Source: Rhabditophanes sp. KR3021 (lineage: Eukaryota; Nematoda; Chromadorea; Rhabditida; Alloionematidae). Taken from it: a stretch of DNA of 64,000 nt. The stretch spans positions 2,418,001 through 2,482,000 of the forward strand of contig CAUJLY010000006.1 in the NCBI GenBank assembly GCA_963281155.1. Reading direction: 5' to 3'. This document shows, in pieces, positions 9,997-23,473 of this stretch; the stretch's first letter is position 1; each line of letters begins with the position of its first letter. The position numbers were made by a program, and so were the translations under genes. The notes under the pieces were generated by a model. That model had not been told where the DNA came from, searched no databases, and worked only from the letters and a program-made list of their open reading frames with translations.

Positions 9997-12091
9997 ATGG
10001 CAATCAAACCTATCTTCTGGAGCATACTTATTATTCTATCGTCATGCCAGGTAATGGCAGAAAAAGCCCATATCAATTATGTGCCGAAGGGAAATAATCC
10101 AGTTTTGTATAAGCCCGGAGTGGATTCAGTCATGCATCTGGATCAGTCTACTTTTGTCGACACCGTCTTGAACCAGAATACAAGAGCTCATCTTGTAGAG
10201 TTTTATGCAGATTGGTGTGGCCACTGTCGCGCCTTTGCACCTTTTTACAAGGAGTTCGCCTATTCGGTCAAGGATTGGGGCGAGGTTGTCGTAGTTGCTG
10301 CTTTGAACTGCGCCGATCCTTTCAATGTACAAGAATGTCGCAACAACAACGTTGACTTCTATCCAATGGTCAAGTATTTTCCTAGATCTGCTAGAACATA
10401 CCAGGATGCAGCTACTATCAACTCCGAACATTCAGCTTCCAAATTAAGAGACATGTTGTCGAGAAGAATAGTAAATGAACAACAACAGTTTCAATATCTA
10501 GATTGGCCCCGCTTTACTTACATTGACGTAACACCTAATACACAATTTGGCGATTTATGGAACGGCCTGATTCCATCCACGGAACATCTTGTCATCATTT
10601 TTGAACACTTTGATTCTGTTTCACCGCAATTAATTTTGGATTTCAATATGTACCGTGATAAGATTGGAGTTCGTAGAGCTTTGTCAAATTCACCTCTCGT
10701 TTCCCAACTTGGAATTACTTCTTTTCCATATGTAGTTGCTTTCAAACGTAATCACCAGCAAGCCGTTTACATGGATGCTTATTCACAAAATACTATGCGT
10801 GACATCCTAAATCTAGCCTCCACCAAGCAATTCAATCCAATTAAATCCATCATGTTACAAACAACAACCCAAACCCCAAGACCACAAGGAAGACAATGTC
10901 ACAAAAATCCAGACCTTTGTAGACCTCTTTATTATGCATCAGAAACTGATATGCTGAAAGCTATGAGAATGGCTTTGCTTGATGAAGTATCCCGAACTGC
11001 TGGTTATATTCAAGGAACCAACTTAACAAATCTTTACAAATTTACTGATCTTCTTGCAAATGTATGTTTGTTTATTGAATTGACTTATTCTTATTTTTAG
11101 CATTTCCCCGTGTTAACTTTCCACAACAAATTATCACCAATGATGAGAAGACAGAAAAGATCTGTTTCATCTATATTAAAAAACTCAGAACGTGCCCGTC
11201 TCGTCTTCAAACATTTGAATGAATTTTTGGCTCTGCGCATGAAGTCAGGCTCTCTATCAGTAAGAGACTGGAAAAACCAATTTGAAAGCGTGGAAAGACT
11301 TTATGCCTACCCATTCCCACAAAACACAACCTGGCAACATTGTGCAGGAAGTGACACTCAATATCGTGGGTATACATGCGGCCTTTGGACCACTTTTCAC
11401 ACCTTGACAGTCCATACATATTTAGATACGGTAAAAGATGCAGCTATGAACCCCCTTCAACCTTTGAAGTCGATTCAAGGATGGGTAAATAGTTTCTTTG
11501 GATGCCAGCATTGTAAGAATCATTTTATGCACATGACAACTACATTGTTCCCAATGACAGAACGACGGGTAAGTAATCTTTACTTGTTTACATATCAAAT
11601 GTAGATCTTTGATTTGTATATTTAACAAAAAAATAGAATGTTATTAGTAACTACATAAGAAATGAATTCTTGAATAGGATCTGTTTGTCACCTTCAAACA
11701 ACATATTTGTTTATTTTTACCAAAAAAATACAAATAAATAAGTATAATATTGTGCAATAATGTATAATACAATCTAAATAATATAAGATAAGCTAATTGA
11801 CATATTAAAATGGTCAAACAAATAGACAAATGTAATAAAATGATAATATGTATCTATTTTCAGGTACGACACAACCACGATATGATGATGTATCTATGGA
11901 GAGCTCACAATATCGTCAACAATAGACTTCACGGAGACATGACTGAAGATCCATTGTTTATCAAGTATCAATTCCCCCCACTGTTCCTTTGCCCAACCTG
12001 TCATTCTGGAGGAAACTTTAGCCGAAGACAAGTTCGCAACTTTTTGCTTCGATACTATGGAAATATCAAGCCACATGCTAGAGGATTTTAA
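9997..12091 (+). CDS. Quiescin sulfhydryl oxidase (QSOX)
   Basis: Exons 9997-11061, 11101-11568 and 11864-12091 join in phase 0 to give 586 residues; the introns are 39 and 295 bases. The enzyme introduces disulfides into secreted proteins, passing electrons from substrate thiols through a thioredoxin domain to an FAD-bound Erv/ALR domain and then to oxygen. A signal peptide (about 1-21) opens the protein. The thioredoxin-type active site CGHC is at residues 74-77 within FYADWCGHC. The C-terminal Erv/ALR domain shows WTTFHTLTVH, the redox pair CQHC at 490-493, the FAD-region motif WRAHNIVN and a distal CPTC at 554-557, the full cysteine set of the family. No C-terminal membrane helix is visible, so it is probably secreted or lumenal. 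The ATG at 9997 was chosen because it starts the signal peptide and follows the acceptor at 9940; an upstream in-frame extension lacks an ATG. Confidence 0.92.
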
Positions 12092-12878
12092 AAAGTCGGG
12101 AACATCCTTTTTAAATCTATTTAACCACTAGTAATATTTGATAATGCCCAACATCGCAACTAAATCATCAACTTATGATTTACTACCACTATTTTGTCCT
12201 TAGTAAAGAAAAAAGCACAAATCAATTCTTGATAATATTCTGTGTGTATTCATTTGACTCTCAAAAACATTTCAAATTCAAAAAAATCAATTTTAATTAG
12301 TCTTCAATTTCCTGTAACAAGTATCATTATTCCGAGGTATCATTTTTGAGAACGGGTCTTATTCATTATTCTTAAACAAAACATTAACACACCAAGCATG
12401 TGCGAATTTGCACTAAACAAACAAATGTGCCAAAGAAGTCAATGATACAACACTGCAACCACAAGGAAAGATAACAATTTGAGAATGTCCTCTTTAATAT
12501 ATTATTTTAAACAATACTCTTTTATTAATTGTACATTTTTGACCTGCAGAATCCAATTGTATTTAGAACAATAAAAATTATTAAAATAACGACGTTTATC
12601 TAAATGATTAAACTAATGGTGTAAATTATTATTAACAACCATATGATTTAACATATGATCATTCTCAAATACAGTTATTTTTAAACTGTCATTCACAAAT
12701 TCATTTTAAACCCTGTTTATCTAAATAGTTATTTATTTACAAAATTAGCAAACCAACAATGTATTTACGTATGTATTTTGATACTATTTATATTGTAATT
12801 AAAAAATAGATTTAAAGTATTTATTTATTCAAAGAGTATTATACATATATTTTAGGTACTTCATTTGTGATATATAAG
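12092..12878. other. Convergent 3' flanks, nothing recognised
   Basis: Space between the ends of the QSOX gene (+) and the small secreted-protein gene (-). AATAAA-type strings near 12570 could serve as polyadenylation signals. No coding frame is supported. Confidence 0.5.
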
Positions 12879-13399
12879 TTAAGATGAAATCGCAAAAGGA
12901 TCTTCGCTTTCTTCGGCGATTAAGCGAGCATTTTGTCTGGTTTCTTTGTTTGCAAATGTCCAAACACTGGGAGCTTCCTTATTTTCCACAGGTGAAGTAA
13001 TTCTGTAAGATAAGAAGTTGGTGAGTGATGATTGTTGGGATTATTGTGTAGGTAAATAGATGATTTCACACCCCCATTGATTATTTTTATTTATAAATAC
13101 TTACGGTTTGAAGTCAACTTTTACTGATCCAGTTTCTTTGAATTCTTTGGGCATGGGAGATTTTGAAATATACGATAGTCCTTGACTTCCTTCCCATACT
13201 TCTTGGGAAGAAAACTTTTTATGCGGTTCCAATACTTCAATTTGGGTCCAATCTGAGCTTGGCAAATCTTTTGGGTATATTGCTGCAAACATAAATATTA
13301 ATACATATCAATTAAAAACATACTCGGAAATGCCTGCGTCTGATGCAAATAAAAAATAAAGACAATCGTAGCAACAGTCATAAAAATAGCAAACTTCAT
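12879..13399 (-). CDS. Small secreted protein, 125 aa, unknown family
   Basis: Three exons, 13399-13324, 13282-13105 and 13002-12879, join with matching phases (76+178+124 = 378 bases) through canonical introns: GTATGT..TTTGCAG (41 bases) and GTAAGT..CTTACAG (102 bases). The N-terminus (MKFAIFMTVATIVFIFYLHQ) is a clear signal peptide, likely cut after TQA. The mature part of about 100 residues has no cysteine, is polar and proline-containing, and ends DPFAISS. No dibasic peptide-release pattern like that of a neuropeptide precursor stands out. I do not recognise the family. It could be a structural, cuticle-associated or exported worm protein; that is open. The consistency of three exon phases makes the gene itself likely. 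Confidence 0.75.
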
Positions 13400-16300
13400 G
13401 ATTAGTAAACCAAAATGAATAAGGAAGAGATAATTAAAGCTTATATACCAAACGGTGCATTTCCCTTCATCAAAAAATGACCTTATTAAAGAGTTCGTGT
13501 TTTCATTTACAACCTGTTTGTCATCTGTATCAGCTTAAACTGAATTACTTTATACTTAAATTGTTTCTTTCTTCTTTTTTTCAAATGGAAATTGGGTATG
13601 ATTTATGTTATGTCTTAGCTACATACATTAAATACACGAATTAATAAAAAGCTGAAGGACAAAGGACAGGTTCAGATGTCGGGGTATTTAATATAATTTG
13701 ATATAATATGCTATAATAAAAGGGAGTTACAAAGTAATTAACAGGCAAGGTGTATGATTAACAAACAAGCTAACGTAAAGCCAGTTTGTGAATAACAAGT
13801 AGAAATTATTCCGAAAAGCTAGAATATTTTTAAGTTTATTCTGAATGTTGTGTTTATGTTCTATTTGCATTATATGGAAGTTGGCTGGAATTCAAATTTA
13901 TTATTAATATGTTGTAACATGTAATTTCATTTAAATGGAAGGAATCTGAAAAAGCAGTTACATTTTTTAAGTACATATCTTCAACAGCAATTCAACACCT
14001 TTCATTTAACAACCTCATAATTAATAGATCTCTAACAATAATTATTACCTTCACATACCAAAGAATACCTTTTTTAAATACAAAATTCAAAAAATCAACA
14101 AGTAACCTTGGTCCATTCTACATCTGCTACCACACAAAAAAGTACTCTATCACGCACACAACCACCCCATAATAACTCTTTAATAATACGAAAAAAAGAG
14201 CCAACAAATTTTACACATCCACATCTCTTTCGCACCTTATTTGCCATTTACATTATTTTGATTTAACAATCTTTATAAGTCCTTTAGATAAATCACCTTT
14301 TGAAGAAAGAACGTTTGTTGTTAAATCTAAACGTTAGAATGTCTATTGACTCATATTATGATTATTGTTATTATTACCTATTTAATGGAGGTTTTTAGGA
14401 GTTAGTCGGTCGGTTAAAAATGATGATATTATTTGAATATATTCATGAGTTCTTTTCCTACCATATATGATCATTTTAATTGATTTGGCAATAAAGTATC
14501 ACCTACTGTTTATGATCGTTAATAGAAAATTCTTATCACCTCTATCTACATAAATTCATGTATAGTGAGAATCTCAAAAAACTAGTTGAGTTTTTCTTTC
14601 AAATTTTAACAATCATGATTGATTCCGTTAAATTGGCCGTTTAATAACATTTAGACAAAAAGATCACAAGCCTTAAGTTGTTAAATTTTATTAACACTTT
14701 TACAAATGTGAATTGTATTATCTGCGCATGTTAATTTTAAAGGAAAAAATTTGTGTTGAATATTACCTCGTTTATAGAACTTAAACGACACCAAATCATC
14801 TTACCTAGTCTTATAGTTACGACATATCCCGATTTATTATTCATCATACTCATTTACCTATTTATTCACACATATCATTACACCACACTCTCCGATTCTT
14901 TTAAAAGACCCTGTCATTGAAACCTTTACTTTCAACGTTTCATTTAATTAAAGAGTACACATTTTAGCAAACGAACAATAAACATCTTGTCTCATCATTT
15001 CTTATTACCCATAACCTTTTATATTACCACTTTCTTCAACACCCCCACCTATATTATTGTGTTGTTTGGTAGGGGAGGCTTTTCATTTATAACATAACAA
15101 ATAGTTGAACAGTCAAATGGCGTTTTCTATTTGGAAGGTATATGTGGTTTGAGTATTTATATGTGAGTATTAAAAGTTGTTAATGCGGAGTAATTTAAGG
15201 TTCATACTTACATTTAACTAAACTATTAAATTCCATTTGCAATCAAATTTACACAAAAACTTAAAATGACCTTCTTGGATATGTTGTTGACGATAAGAAA
15301 AAAGGCACATCCTTTCATTAAAAAGGTAATGGCCTTTTGCTTAGGTCTCGACACTTGTCACCATTTCTTGACTCAAATCACCATATAGCTATTTGATTGC
15401 CAGTCAGTCTTTTTCTATGTTGTTTGTTTACTCTATAAAAGGCAGTTTATATACATTTACCTAAATTAATGATAAGATCTTATTTATCTTTGTACTTTCG
15501 TGCATGAATTTAAATTAAAACTAGCTGGAAAGTTCTGAAAGATTTTGTTGGTTGATTGTAGTAGTTAGAACTACACTTTATTTACAGTTGTTTTTAGCAC
15601 CCATCGTATATCCATAAAATACCTATAATTCTTTTCTTCGCTTTATCATATCATTTGATGTTGATATCATTTGATCGGCATCTTTATTTTGCCATAAACA
15701 ACAGTTGATCACAAATGACCAACAATGGAATATAATATTAAAGTGTCGTTTAAATCTACATGAATAAACAGTTTTATCTTCTAACGATAAATCTTTTTCT
15801 TTTCCTTTTTATATATTGTTGCTTTTAAAAGGTAACACGTGCCTGTAATCTACCCGGTATCACATATAATTTGTCTTTTAATACTACATTTAGCAAAATC
15901 ATCCTTACTCATTTCTTTTGTATTGGAAAATATTTGAAAGGGAAATAATTATTCATTGTCTATTATTCATATACCACATACCGACTCATCATAATACCAC
16001 GCTATACACTTTTTAAACTGTACCAGCATGATTGCCACAAAGCTATTTTACTCATATTTTTTCCATCACAAATTATTGTACATATCTTCTTCAAGGAAAT
16101 TTATATCAACTAATGCATATATAAATAGTTAAGTGTTCCGTAAATTAACTTCACATGTTCAAACCACTATATAATAGGTTCGAATGTGTTTCAATATATC
16201 CTGTATAATGATTAAAATTACCTGTTAGAATTTGTTTGATTATAGGGTTTTTTGGCAAAGTTACTAAATATACTAATAAACGTTTCTGTATTATGATCTT

Positions 16301-17163
16301 CCCAGATAGTTAAGAATGAATTTATTTTTGGCATAAAAAAATGATTGATCTTTTAATTGGTCATTTTTTAAGTAATTCAATTTTAGGATGTGATTTTCTA
16401 TATTCCTAATTTTGATTAGAATTGATGAATACATATTAAATCCTATTTTTTAATTGCCAAGACTTATTCTATTTTTGATTGTATGGAGGCATAATTAAAA
16501 TCTAGTAAGAGATACTTCCCTATATAAAGTTTTTAGTAGAATTAAATGATTTTTAAGCTACATTCCAACTTTGAGTGTTTTTATGTACTTTTCCGTGTTC
16601 AAACGAAATCCAAATTATTATTATCCAAATGAATAAACAAAAATAAGTATATATCCTCTCCTTAACAAAAAGTCTTCTCCTGCCATTAAAAGATTTAAGG
16701 AGATGATGATATAGGGATTGTCAAATAATAACTTGTTATATCACTTCAAAAATGTCAACGTTGTTATAAACTGTTTGCATACCATGTTCTTTTTGCTGTT
16801 GCACAACTTCTACATATATTAATGCATTTTCATGTATGTTCGGAGGGTGCAACTCTTGCAATTAAACCAATATTATTGTTGTTCTTTGGTAGCAGGACTT
16901 TTGCTTCTTACTTTTAGCTGAAGTCTTTTTGCGCAAATGTGTTGTAAGGAAAGAGTTGATAAGAATTGTAAGTGACGTAATCGCTTTTACAGGTCACTCA
17001 CAGATGAGTTCTTTTGCATCTTTACGTTTACGTTTCATAATTTGATCTCTTATTTGTTAGTTAATACAATATTTTTTAAAAAGGACTTTGTTCGTAACTA
17101 TCTTCTTTATCTAACTTATCTTACTAATGGATTTAAATTCTATTGCAGATCTAATCTGATAAA
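13400..17163. other. Intergenic, upstream region of two divergent genes
   Basis: About 3.8 kb of very AT-rich DNA between the secreted-protein gene (-) and the 742-residue protein gene (+). It must hold both promoters. A splice acceptor (tctattgcag, ending at 17148) just before the ATG at 17164 implies a 5' UTR intron or a trans-splice site. No repeats, RNA genes or other frames were recognised. Confidence 0.5.
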
Positions 17164-19507
17164 ATGGGAAATAAAAATTCACGAACAGTAGTAGCTCAGT
17201 ATCCTGATTATCGAGGAGCTCCTCATCCGTACGGAAACATGCCGGGAGTTTATCTAAGACCTGGCGCGATGCATCAAGGACAAAGACATAACTCAGCCTA
17301 TCAACTACCTACAGGACCTACGCCAAATCAACATGCGCCTTCTTTCCACCAATCGATGCATTGCCTTAATCAGCCAGATCAATCTCAAGATATGGTTGAT
17401 AACAAGGTAGCTTCCCGATTGTCATTGAATGAGTGTGGAAGAAAGGTTAATCAAACAACGGGGGGTTTGGCGCCACCTTTGATGAATCAACAGGTTCCTT
17501 TGCTACCACCAAGAAATAGTAAGGTACCTCAAGGTTATTTTATTGTCCAGGGACCGCCAATGAACCAAAAAGAACTCAAAAAATGGCACAAAAAACAAAA
17601 GAAAATGATGAAGAAAATGAGTGCAAGTAGAGATACAATTATGCCCTATCCTGTTCAACCTATATTTCCCATAATGACAGGCCATCAATATCCAGTAATG
17701 CCGAAAATGGACAGCCGAGCTTTATCTCTCGATAATCTGAACAAGTACAATCAAGTAGATGGTTATGAACAATTATCTCACGCTCGATTAAGCGACAACA
17801 ACAAAAAGGGGAATTCTAACAAAAATATGCATAGAAAAAGTTATCACTATGATGAGAGTGAATCAAGTAGAAGCACTCACATCAAATCATCTGATTATCT
17901 CAGTGGGCCATTAAGGATTAGCAGGTTTGTTTGGTTTAGATCACTTGTTCTTTATACTTAATTCTTTGTATTCAATAATTACAGCGCTCAATCAAATCCC
18001 CGGACAGGAACCCTTTCAGATTATCATAATCAACATGATCAGTATGAAGATACTTCAAGTGGTATTGTCTGTACAGCCTCCGAATCGTCTGGTCACAACT
18101 CAACACCAAATAAAATGGGAAATTTGCAAGATAAAAAGAGTAATGATAGAAAGAATCGTGGAAGTGTAAGTAATTCACAGCATGTGACCGAAGACGAGAC
18201 ATCACTAAATGCCTCCTTTGACTCCCATATGCCAGCAATGTCAAATTTAAAGATTAACGAAGTCTTGAATGAAGAAGATAGTAATAGTAGTAAAAATCAC
18301 CAAAGTTACGATAGTGGGGTACCAAAGAGTCAATACTATGGAAGTATCATCAAAAGGGACTATAATTCTAATCGTACCATTTCCAGTTTAACTACCAATA
18401 CATCATCAATCTCATCTAATTCGCCACCTAATCATATCGTAGACCCCCGCACTTCGACACCATACAAGCAGAAAAGATTTCCAGCTCCAACTCCTCCAAA
18501 AGAAGATGTTGAAACTAGTCCAAAGGAAGTTGATTCTGTCGATAGAATTAGCAATCCACGTAGCATGACAAAACAATTAGGTTATTCACCTCAATTTTCA
18601 AACTTTAATTCCTCTAATCAAACACCTAATTATTCCCACCCACGTAGCGAGGTATCTGAAATAGACTTTTCCTGGGTTAAGGAAGTAGAAAATGGTTTTG
18701 ACAAAGAAAGCTCAAAAGTTGTTCCTAATTCAGGAGAATCGCATAATCATTATCAACAACCAATAACAAAATTAAACATGCCCAAATTTTCCCAAAAAGT
18801 TTCAGAACGAAAGATGCCTGCCAAGTATTTTGGCATGGAATCCCCAATAACTGAATATCAGCTAATCGAACAAATTGAAAATCATGCTTTGCCAGAAATG
18901 ATAAATATCAACCATGATTATTCGTTTCAACCAGTTGAGCAAGATAAAGGAGATTTACAACAAATTAATTCAAATGTTAGATCCAAGGCGGCTATGTTTG
19001 ATAATGAGGCTATTAAAAATGAACAAATATTGAAAGAGGAAAGAGAAAGTGCTAAATATTTGTTAAAGAACAAAAAAGGTCCACCGAGTTATTCGGAACA
19101 TTTGGTTAAACATCAAAATAATCACCAACAGCAACAACAAATTAATCACCACCAACAAGTAAATCATCAACAACCTAATATGAGACAACAACAAAAGTAT
19201 GCAGAAGATTACATGATGCCATATATCCCTAAACCTGATTATTATTCATCACCCGACACATCATCGTCTGAAAAAGTGCAAAAAGTAAGTTCCCAAACTT
19301 CTTCTAATTAAATTTACTCTAATGCCCTTTATTTTCCAGATCTACAAAGCAAACAACCAGTCTGAAGTAAAACTTCCCACCAAATATCAAAAATACCATA
19401 ACAACACTCGTAACATCTCCAATTCAATGTCTGAATTAAGAACTCGAATGCATTCAGATGATCAACCTTCTGTTACGCAACCATGGAAAGCTCCATTAGC
19501 TTGTTAA
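17164..19507 (+). CDS. Large disordered protein with N-myristoylation signal, unknown family
   Basis: Exons 17164-17924, 17985-19284 and 19340-19507 join in phase (introns of 60 and 55 bases) to give 742 residues. The start MGNKNSRT fits an N-myristoylation signal (Gly2, Ser6), suggesting membrane attachment. The rest is mostly low complexity: Gln/Asn/His/Ser-rich with proline clusters. Recognisable short motifs are a lysine-rich patch (KKWHKKQKKMMKKM), RALSLDNL, which resembles a kinase or 14-3-3 site, KRFPAPTPP, which resembles an SH3 ligand, and GPPSY, a WW-ligand type PPxY. A poly-Gln/His run lies near residue 680. No folded domain is seen. A membrane-tethered adaptor or scaffold is a reasonable guess, but the function is unknown. 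The ATG is chosen as the first after the acceptor at 17148. Confidence 0.8.
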
Positions 19508-21431
19508 TTTGGTGGTATCAAATGTAGTTTATTATATTGTATAAAAAAGGAGTCAATTACTCAATTACATTTTCTGATATGCCATAAAGTATTTTTATCT
19601 TTGTCTAAGTCAGTTTTGGAATTTAAATAAAAGTATGGATGAGGTGGTGTTGTTTTATTCGAATGTCTAATTATTTTATTAGTTTTGTTGTTACTCGTTC
19701 TGAAATAAATTTTGCTTATATCAGACTAGAATTTGAAGGATGTTTTCGAAGATCTTTGAAAAAGTCTATTGCAGGAGAATGTAGTGGAAGCCATATATAG
19801 GGATATCTTGTGTAATTAGGCGATATATCTTTCAAAAACATATAATCGCTTAAACATTTGCCAAGATTTTGGCCTAATTGATAAAGATGGGTTAAGAAAA
19901 TGTCTCGCTCAATTGAGATTATATAAGGGTGCTTTGGCTAATTAGGTGATTCAAGATGGAGAAATATATAAGCAATTAAACATTCTTTGACATAATCATT
20001 GTCAGAGTATTGTCTCTACTTTCGATACACCTAGTCCATCATTTGTCTCAAATTATAATTATTAATTACACAGTATATATTTCAATAATATTTCTTTTCA
20101 GTATTTAACAAATAAATTGAATCTTTAGAATTTAAGGCCATCTAATGTGCATTTCATCGTTCCTACATTACGAGCATATCGTGAAAGATATTCACCCAGC
20201 ACTAGCTCTATAAGATACAAGCAATTCATTTTATTAAATATGTAACTGTCATAGAAATAGAATACTGATGGATTGAATCCTTTTATAAAGAAAATTTGTA
20301 CCAACTACTATTTTCATAGTGTAAGTTTCCTGAATATAATTTCAATATACAATAAGTTGCCGACCGTCACCTGTTAAACTCATTCTTGATCATCATCAAA
20401 TACATTTTTATTTAATAATTATTAGATTTGACGTTTTGTGCTAAACAGAACATTGTATTTTTTAGAGATGTCTGATATTGGATTAACCATCATATTAATT
20501 GGTTTTTGAGTTGACTGATGTTTAAAATATTGTCAATTATAAGGTACCGCGAAAGATTCTTTTATAATAGCTTCTAAGAATATAAAATCATCTCAATTAG
20601 CATGTAATACATCTATTTAAAATATCGTAAAAGAAGTCATCAATTGCATCAAGTAACAAACAAGACGATACATCTTTATTGTAGCTTCCTTTTATCATCA
20701 GGAAATATTCTCCAAACTGATATAATGTTCATTAATACAGAAAATATCAAAGTTAATGGATAAACGATGTAAATCTTTAATTAAATAATCATTTTTAATT
20801 TAGATAAAAAATGGACTAATCTCAATTAGTTTAGATAAAAGATGGACTAATCTCAGATTGCAATGAATAATCAGGTTAATTATTAAGTATTGTTTTGAAG
20901 TTATCTTTTAAATTATAGTTAAGCGCATTACTTTTTAAAAGTGATATCAGCGTAAATTGGGGGCAAGTATTCTGAAAATGACCTTGCTTAAACGTAAATT
21001 GCGTGCTTACTAATCTTAACTGTTCATTATTAAAATTTATAATGCAATAAATCAGATAAAAAAGGTATGTAAGAGTGTTTTATACATTTGAGTTGGAACA
21101 AATGTAAGCACATTTTGTGTGATTAGCAATTGTTCATGTAAATGTGGCAACACTTAATTCATAAAGCTTTTCACGTCACTTTATAATAAGTACGAGACAG
21201 TTCCATGATTTACTCTTAATTTCACGAATAACATTTATAATCACCAATTTCGATAGCCACATCCGACGAAGACATACTTGACCAACACTATTTTAAGTAC
21301 ACCCCAAATCACTTAAAGACTAAAATACTTTAAAATAAATTTAATCATGAAGAATCTGGACAATTTGGACTCAACCAGAAGTTTAATGGGAGTGGCAATA
21401 TATACATAATACACCCAATTATTTAACTAGA
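19508..21431. other. Intergenic
   Basis: About 1.9 kb of AT-rich DNA after the 742-residue protein gene. It contains one short direct duplication (20799-20860, listed separately). No coding frame with splice support was found. Confidence 0.5.
20799..20860. repeat. Two-copy tandem duplication, 31-bp unit
   Basis: The unit tttagataaaaaatggact (continuing aatctca) is followed directly by a second copy with one substitution in its first part (aagatgg for aaatgg) and a diverged end. It looks like a local slippage duplication without evident function. Confidence 0.7.
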
Positions 21432-21698
21432 TCATTGCTTGTTGTTTTCACTGAGCATGTTATTAAATTCAGCAACAAGTTCACCTTCAATTACATTCTT
21501 ACAGACATTTTTAAAGATCAGCAGTTGTTTGTAGGCTTCTTCGGGAATACCATTGAAGTAACGACCATTGTGATGTTGGATCGGGTCAGGAGGGGGTGCT
21601 ATGATGTAATAAAATTAGTAAATAAAAATAATAGCAAACTTACGAGATAATTCCCGTGTATTTCCGCTTGAATCTTCAATTTTATTTGAAATACTCAT
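21432..21698 (-). CDS. Small protein, 73 aa, unknown
   Basis: Two exons, 21698-21644 and 21598-21432, join through a 45-base GTAAGT..ATCATAG intron (55+167 = 222 bases, in phase). An in-frame stop lies just upstream of the ATG. The product has a serine/polyproline N-terminal third (LSPPPPDP) and a charged C-terminal part (GIPEEAYKQLL, KNVIEGELVAEF) likely to form amphipathic helices. There is no signal peptide or membrane segment, so it is probably cytosolic or nuclear. I do not recognise the family. The coding-like sequence on both sides of a good intron supports a real gene. Confidence 0.6.
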
Positions 21699-22339
21699 AT
21701 TGAGTAAATAATATTACCGCCACAATTATAGAACCACGAATCCCTACAAAATGAGTATTATTTAGATTCAATTTATAAACTATTGTAAATTCTTTTTGTA
21801 ATCCAATATATTTATTTATAGTAGTAATAAACAAATTCAATCTTCCCGGCTGTCTAAAGCTAAGACAAAATCAATTTATTTGCATGAACTAAACTAAAGA
21901 AGTTAGTTTTTAATGTGGGTTACTTTCTACTCTCCACTTAATTACTTGTTATAATTATCTTCTTATAAAAAAAGAAGACAACTTAACACGATACACACAT
22001 GCCACCTGACGCGCTAACTAAAAGGGTTAACAGCGATTGATAAAATTATATGGGCATATCTGAAGCAATAGATACTTTTATAAGCAAACTTTACTAATAG
22101 TTGTATATGTAATCTGAAAGTTGATATCATTTTAATTGTGAAAAATTGTGGAAATGCTATTACACTTTATTTTGTTTAGAACATTGGTCAAATAACACAT
22201 TTTATTTAGGAAGGAAATATTAAATAGAGAATAAGATCATTGTTAGTATTCAATGTTATTGATAAACATGTGTGTGATAACGTAACAAATTAGAATATTT
22301 TATATTAAAAATTCTTTGAACATCCCTCAACATTTCCTT

Positions 22340-23012
22340 CTATCTTTTCTTACTAAATGCCTTCTTATCAATCCACGCACTTGAAAAATTCATCGCATCT
22401 TTTGCCTAAACTTTTTAAAAAAAGTTCAACAGTAGCCGAAGTTGGTCAAATCATATTGTTAGAAAAGAAATCTTTAACGAGATTTTTTAATTCATCACCA
22501 AAATATTCTTTGAATGTATCGGGATTTGTCGGCTCATTCATGAAATAAGTATAAACTATAATTAACAACATTTGAATGTCGTTGCTTATCCCAGCGCCAA
22601 TATTTCGTTCACTTATACGAATAGCCACGTTCTCGATTCTTGAGCGGTGATTTGTTTATGGAGTTGAAACCCTCTTGGCTTTAAATTTTCAAATGAGGCT
22701 TTACTTCCAACTGGATCCTCATGTCTTAAACGATTTATTCCATCTCCATTTCGATAAATACAAAATAATATTAGCTGCTTTCCGTTGTAAGTTTTTAAAA
22801 ATCCTAGAACCATTGTCTCATTGACTTCATTAACTGCAGGTCCATTAACAACCTCCGTAGAATTATTGTTGTGACCGATTTGTTCAACCTCTATGCTGAT
22901 TGTATGTTCAACAAGATTAGACTCTTCTACTGAAGCAACAGAATTGATATTATTCTCATTCATTTCCATTTGCCATAAAGAATTTTAGGTATATATTCAC
23001 TTAAATCTTACC
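22340..23012 (-). CDS. Unknown protein, four visible exons, 5' end unresolved
   Basis: A consistent chain can be built: an exon ending at 23012 (reading YESSRKRIRLSLTPPR), then 22929-22671, 22638-22479 and 22405-22340, with phases matching at every join. Introns are 82, 32 and 73 bases; the first has good GTAAGA..GTTGCTTCAG ends, while the 32-base intron uses GTTTC..CTCAAG and the last GTTAAA..GTTTAG. The protein starts with a basic, nuclear-signal-like stretch, continues through an acidic Asn-rich linker, then a compact part (MVLGFLKTYNGKQLILFC; later FKEYFGDELKNL) and ends with a basic tail (KKAFSKKR). Family not recognised; a nuclear role is only suggested by the basic ends. No start codon was found in the first exon, so at least one upstream exon is missing. 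An alternative view is a decayed gene with frameshifts; the matched phases argue against that. Confidence 0.45.
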
Positions 23013-23473
23013 TTTGACAGCAGTTCTTGGTGGAGTTAGTGAGAGTCTAATACGTTTTCTTGAAGATTCATAATGAGATATACAAGGATATAGATACTAA
23101 CTGCTATGTAATATGCACCTGTCACCGTACAAAACTATTAGTAATTAATAACAATCAGATGTGGTCTCACCAAATCAATACCATTTTTCATACTTCAAAA
23201 ATTCGTTTAAAAATAAGTGTAATGGTAAGGTAGAAGTTTGGAGCGGTAGATAATTTTGAAAAGTACCTATCGAAGACAGCATCAAAGTTAATATAATTCT
23301 TAATCAACCTTTATTATTATTAAAATATACTGTAAGAAACACAAGTTGTGTAGAAGGTATTAATGTTGATATACCAAGAATATTTTCTTCTTCCTATATA
23401 TAAAAAATGACTTAAATCGAATTTGCAAAATATATTACAAATCAACATCCAAAAATAATAATTTTTTTAAGAA

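Noticed and set aside
22447..22449. In-frame TGA followed by coding-like codons, considered as a selenocysteine site or a pseudogene stop
   Set aside because: A GTTAAA..GTTTAG intron removes it and joins in phase to a plausible last exon, so neither is needed.
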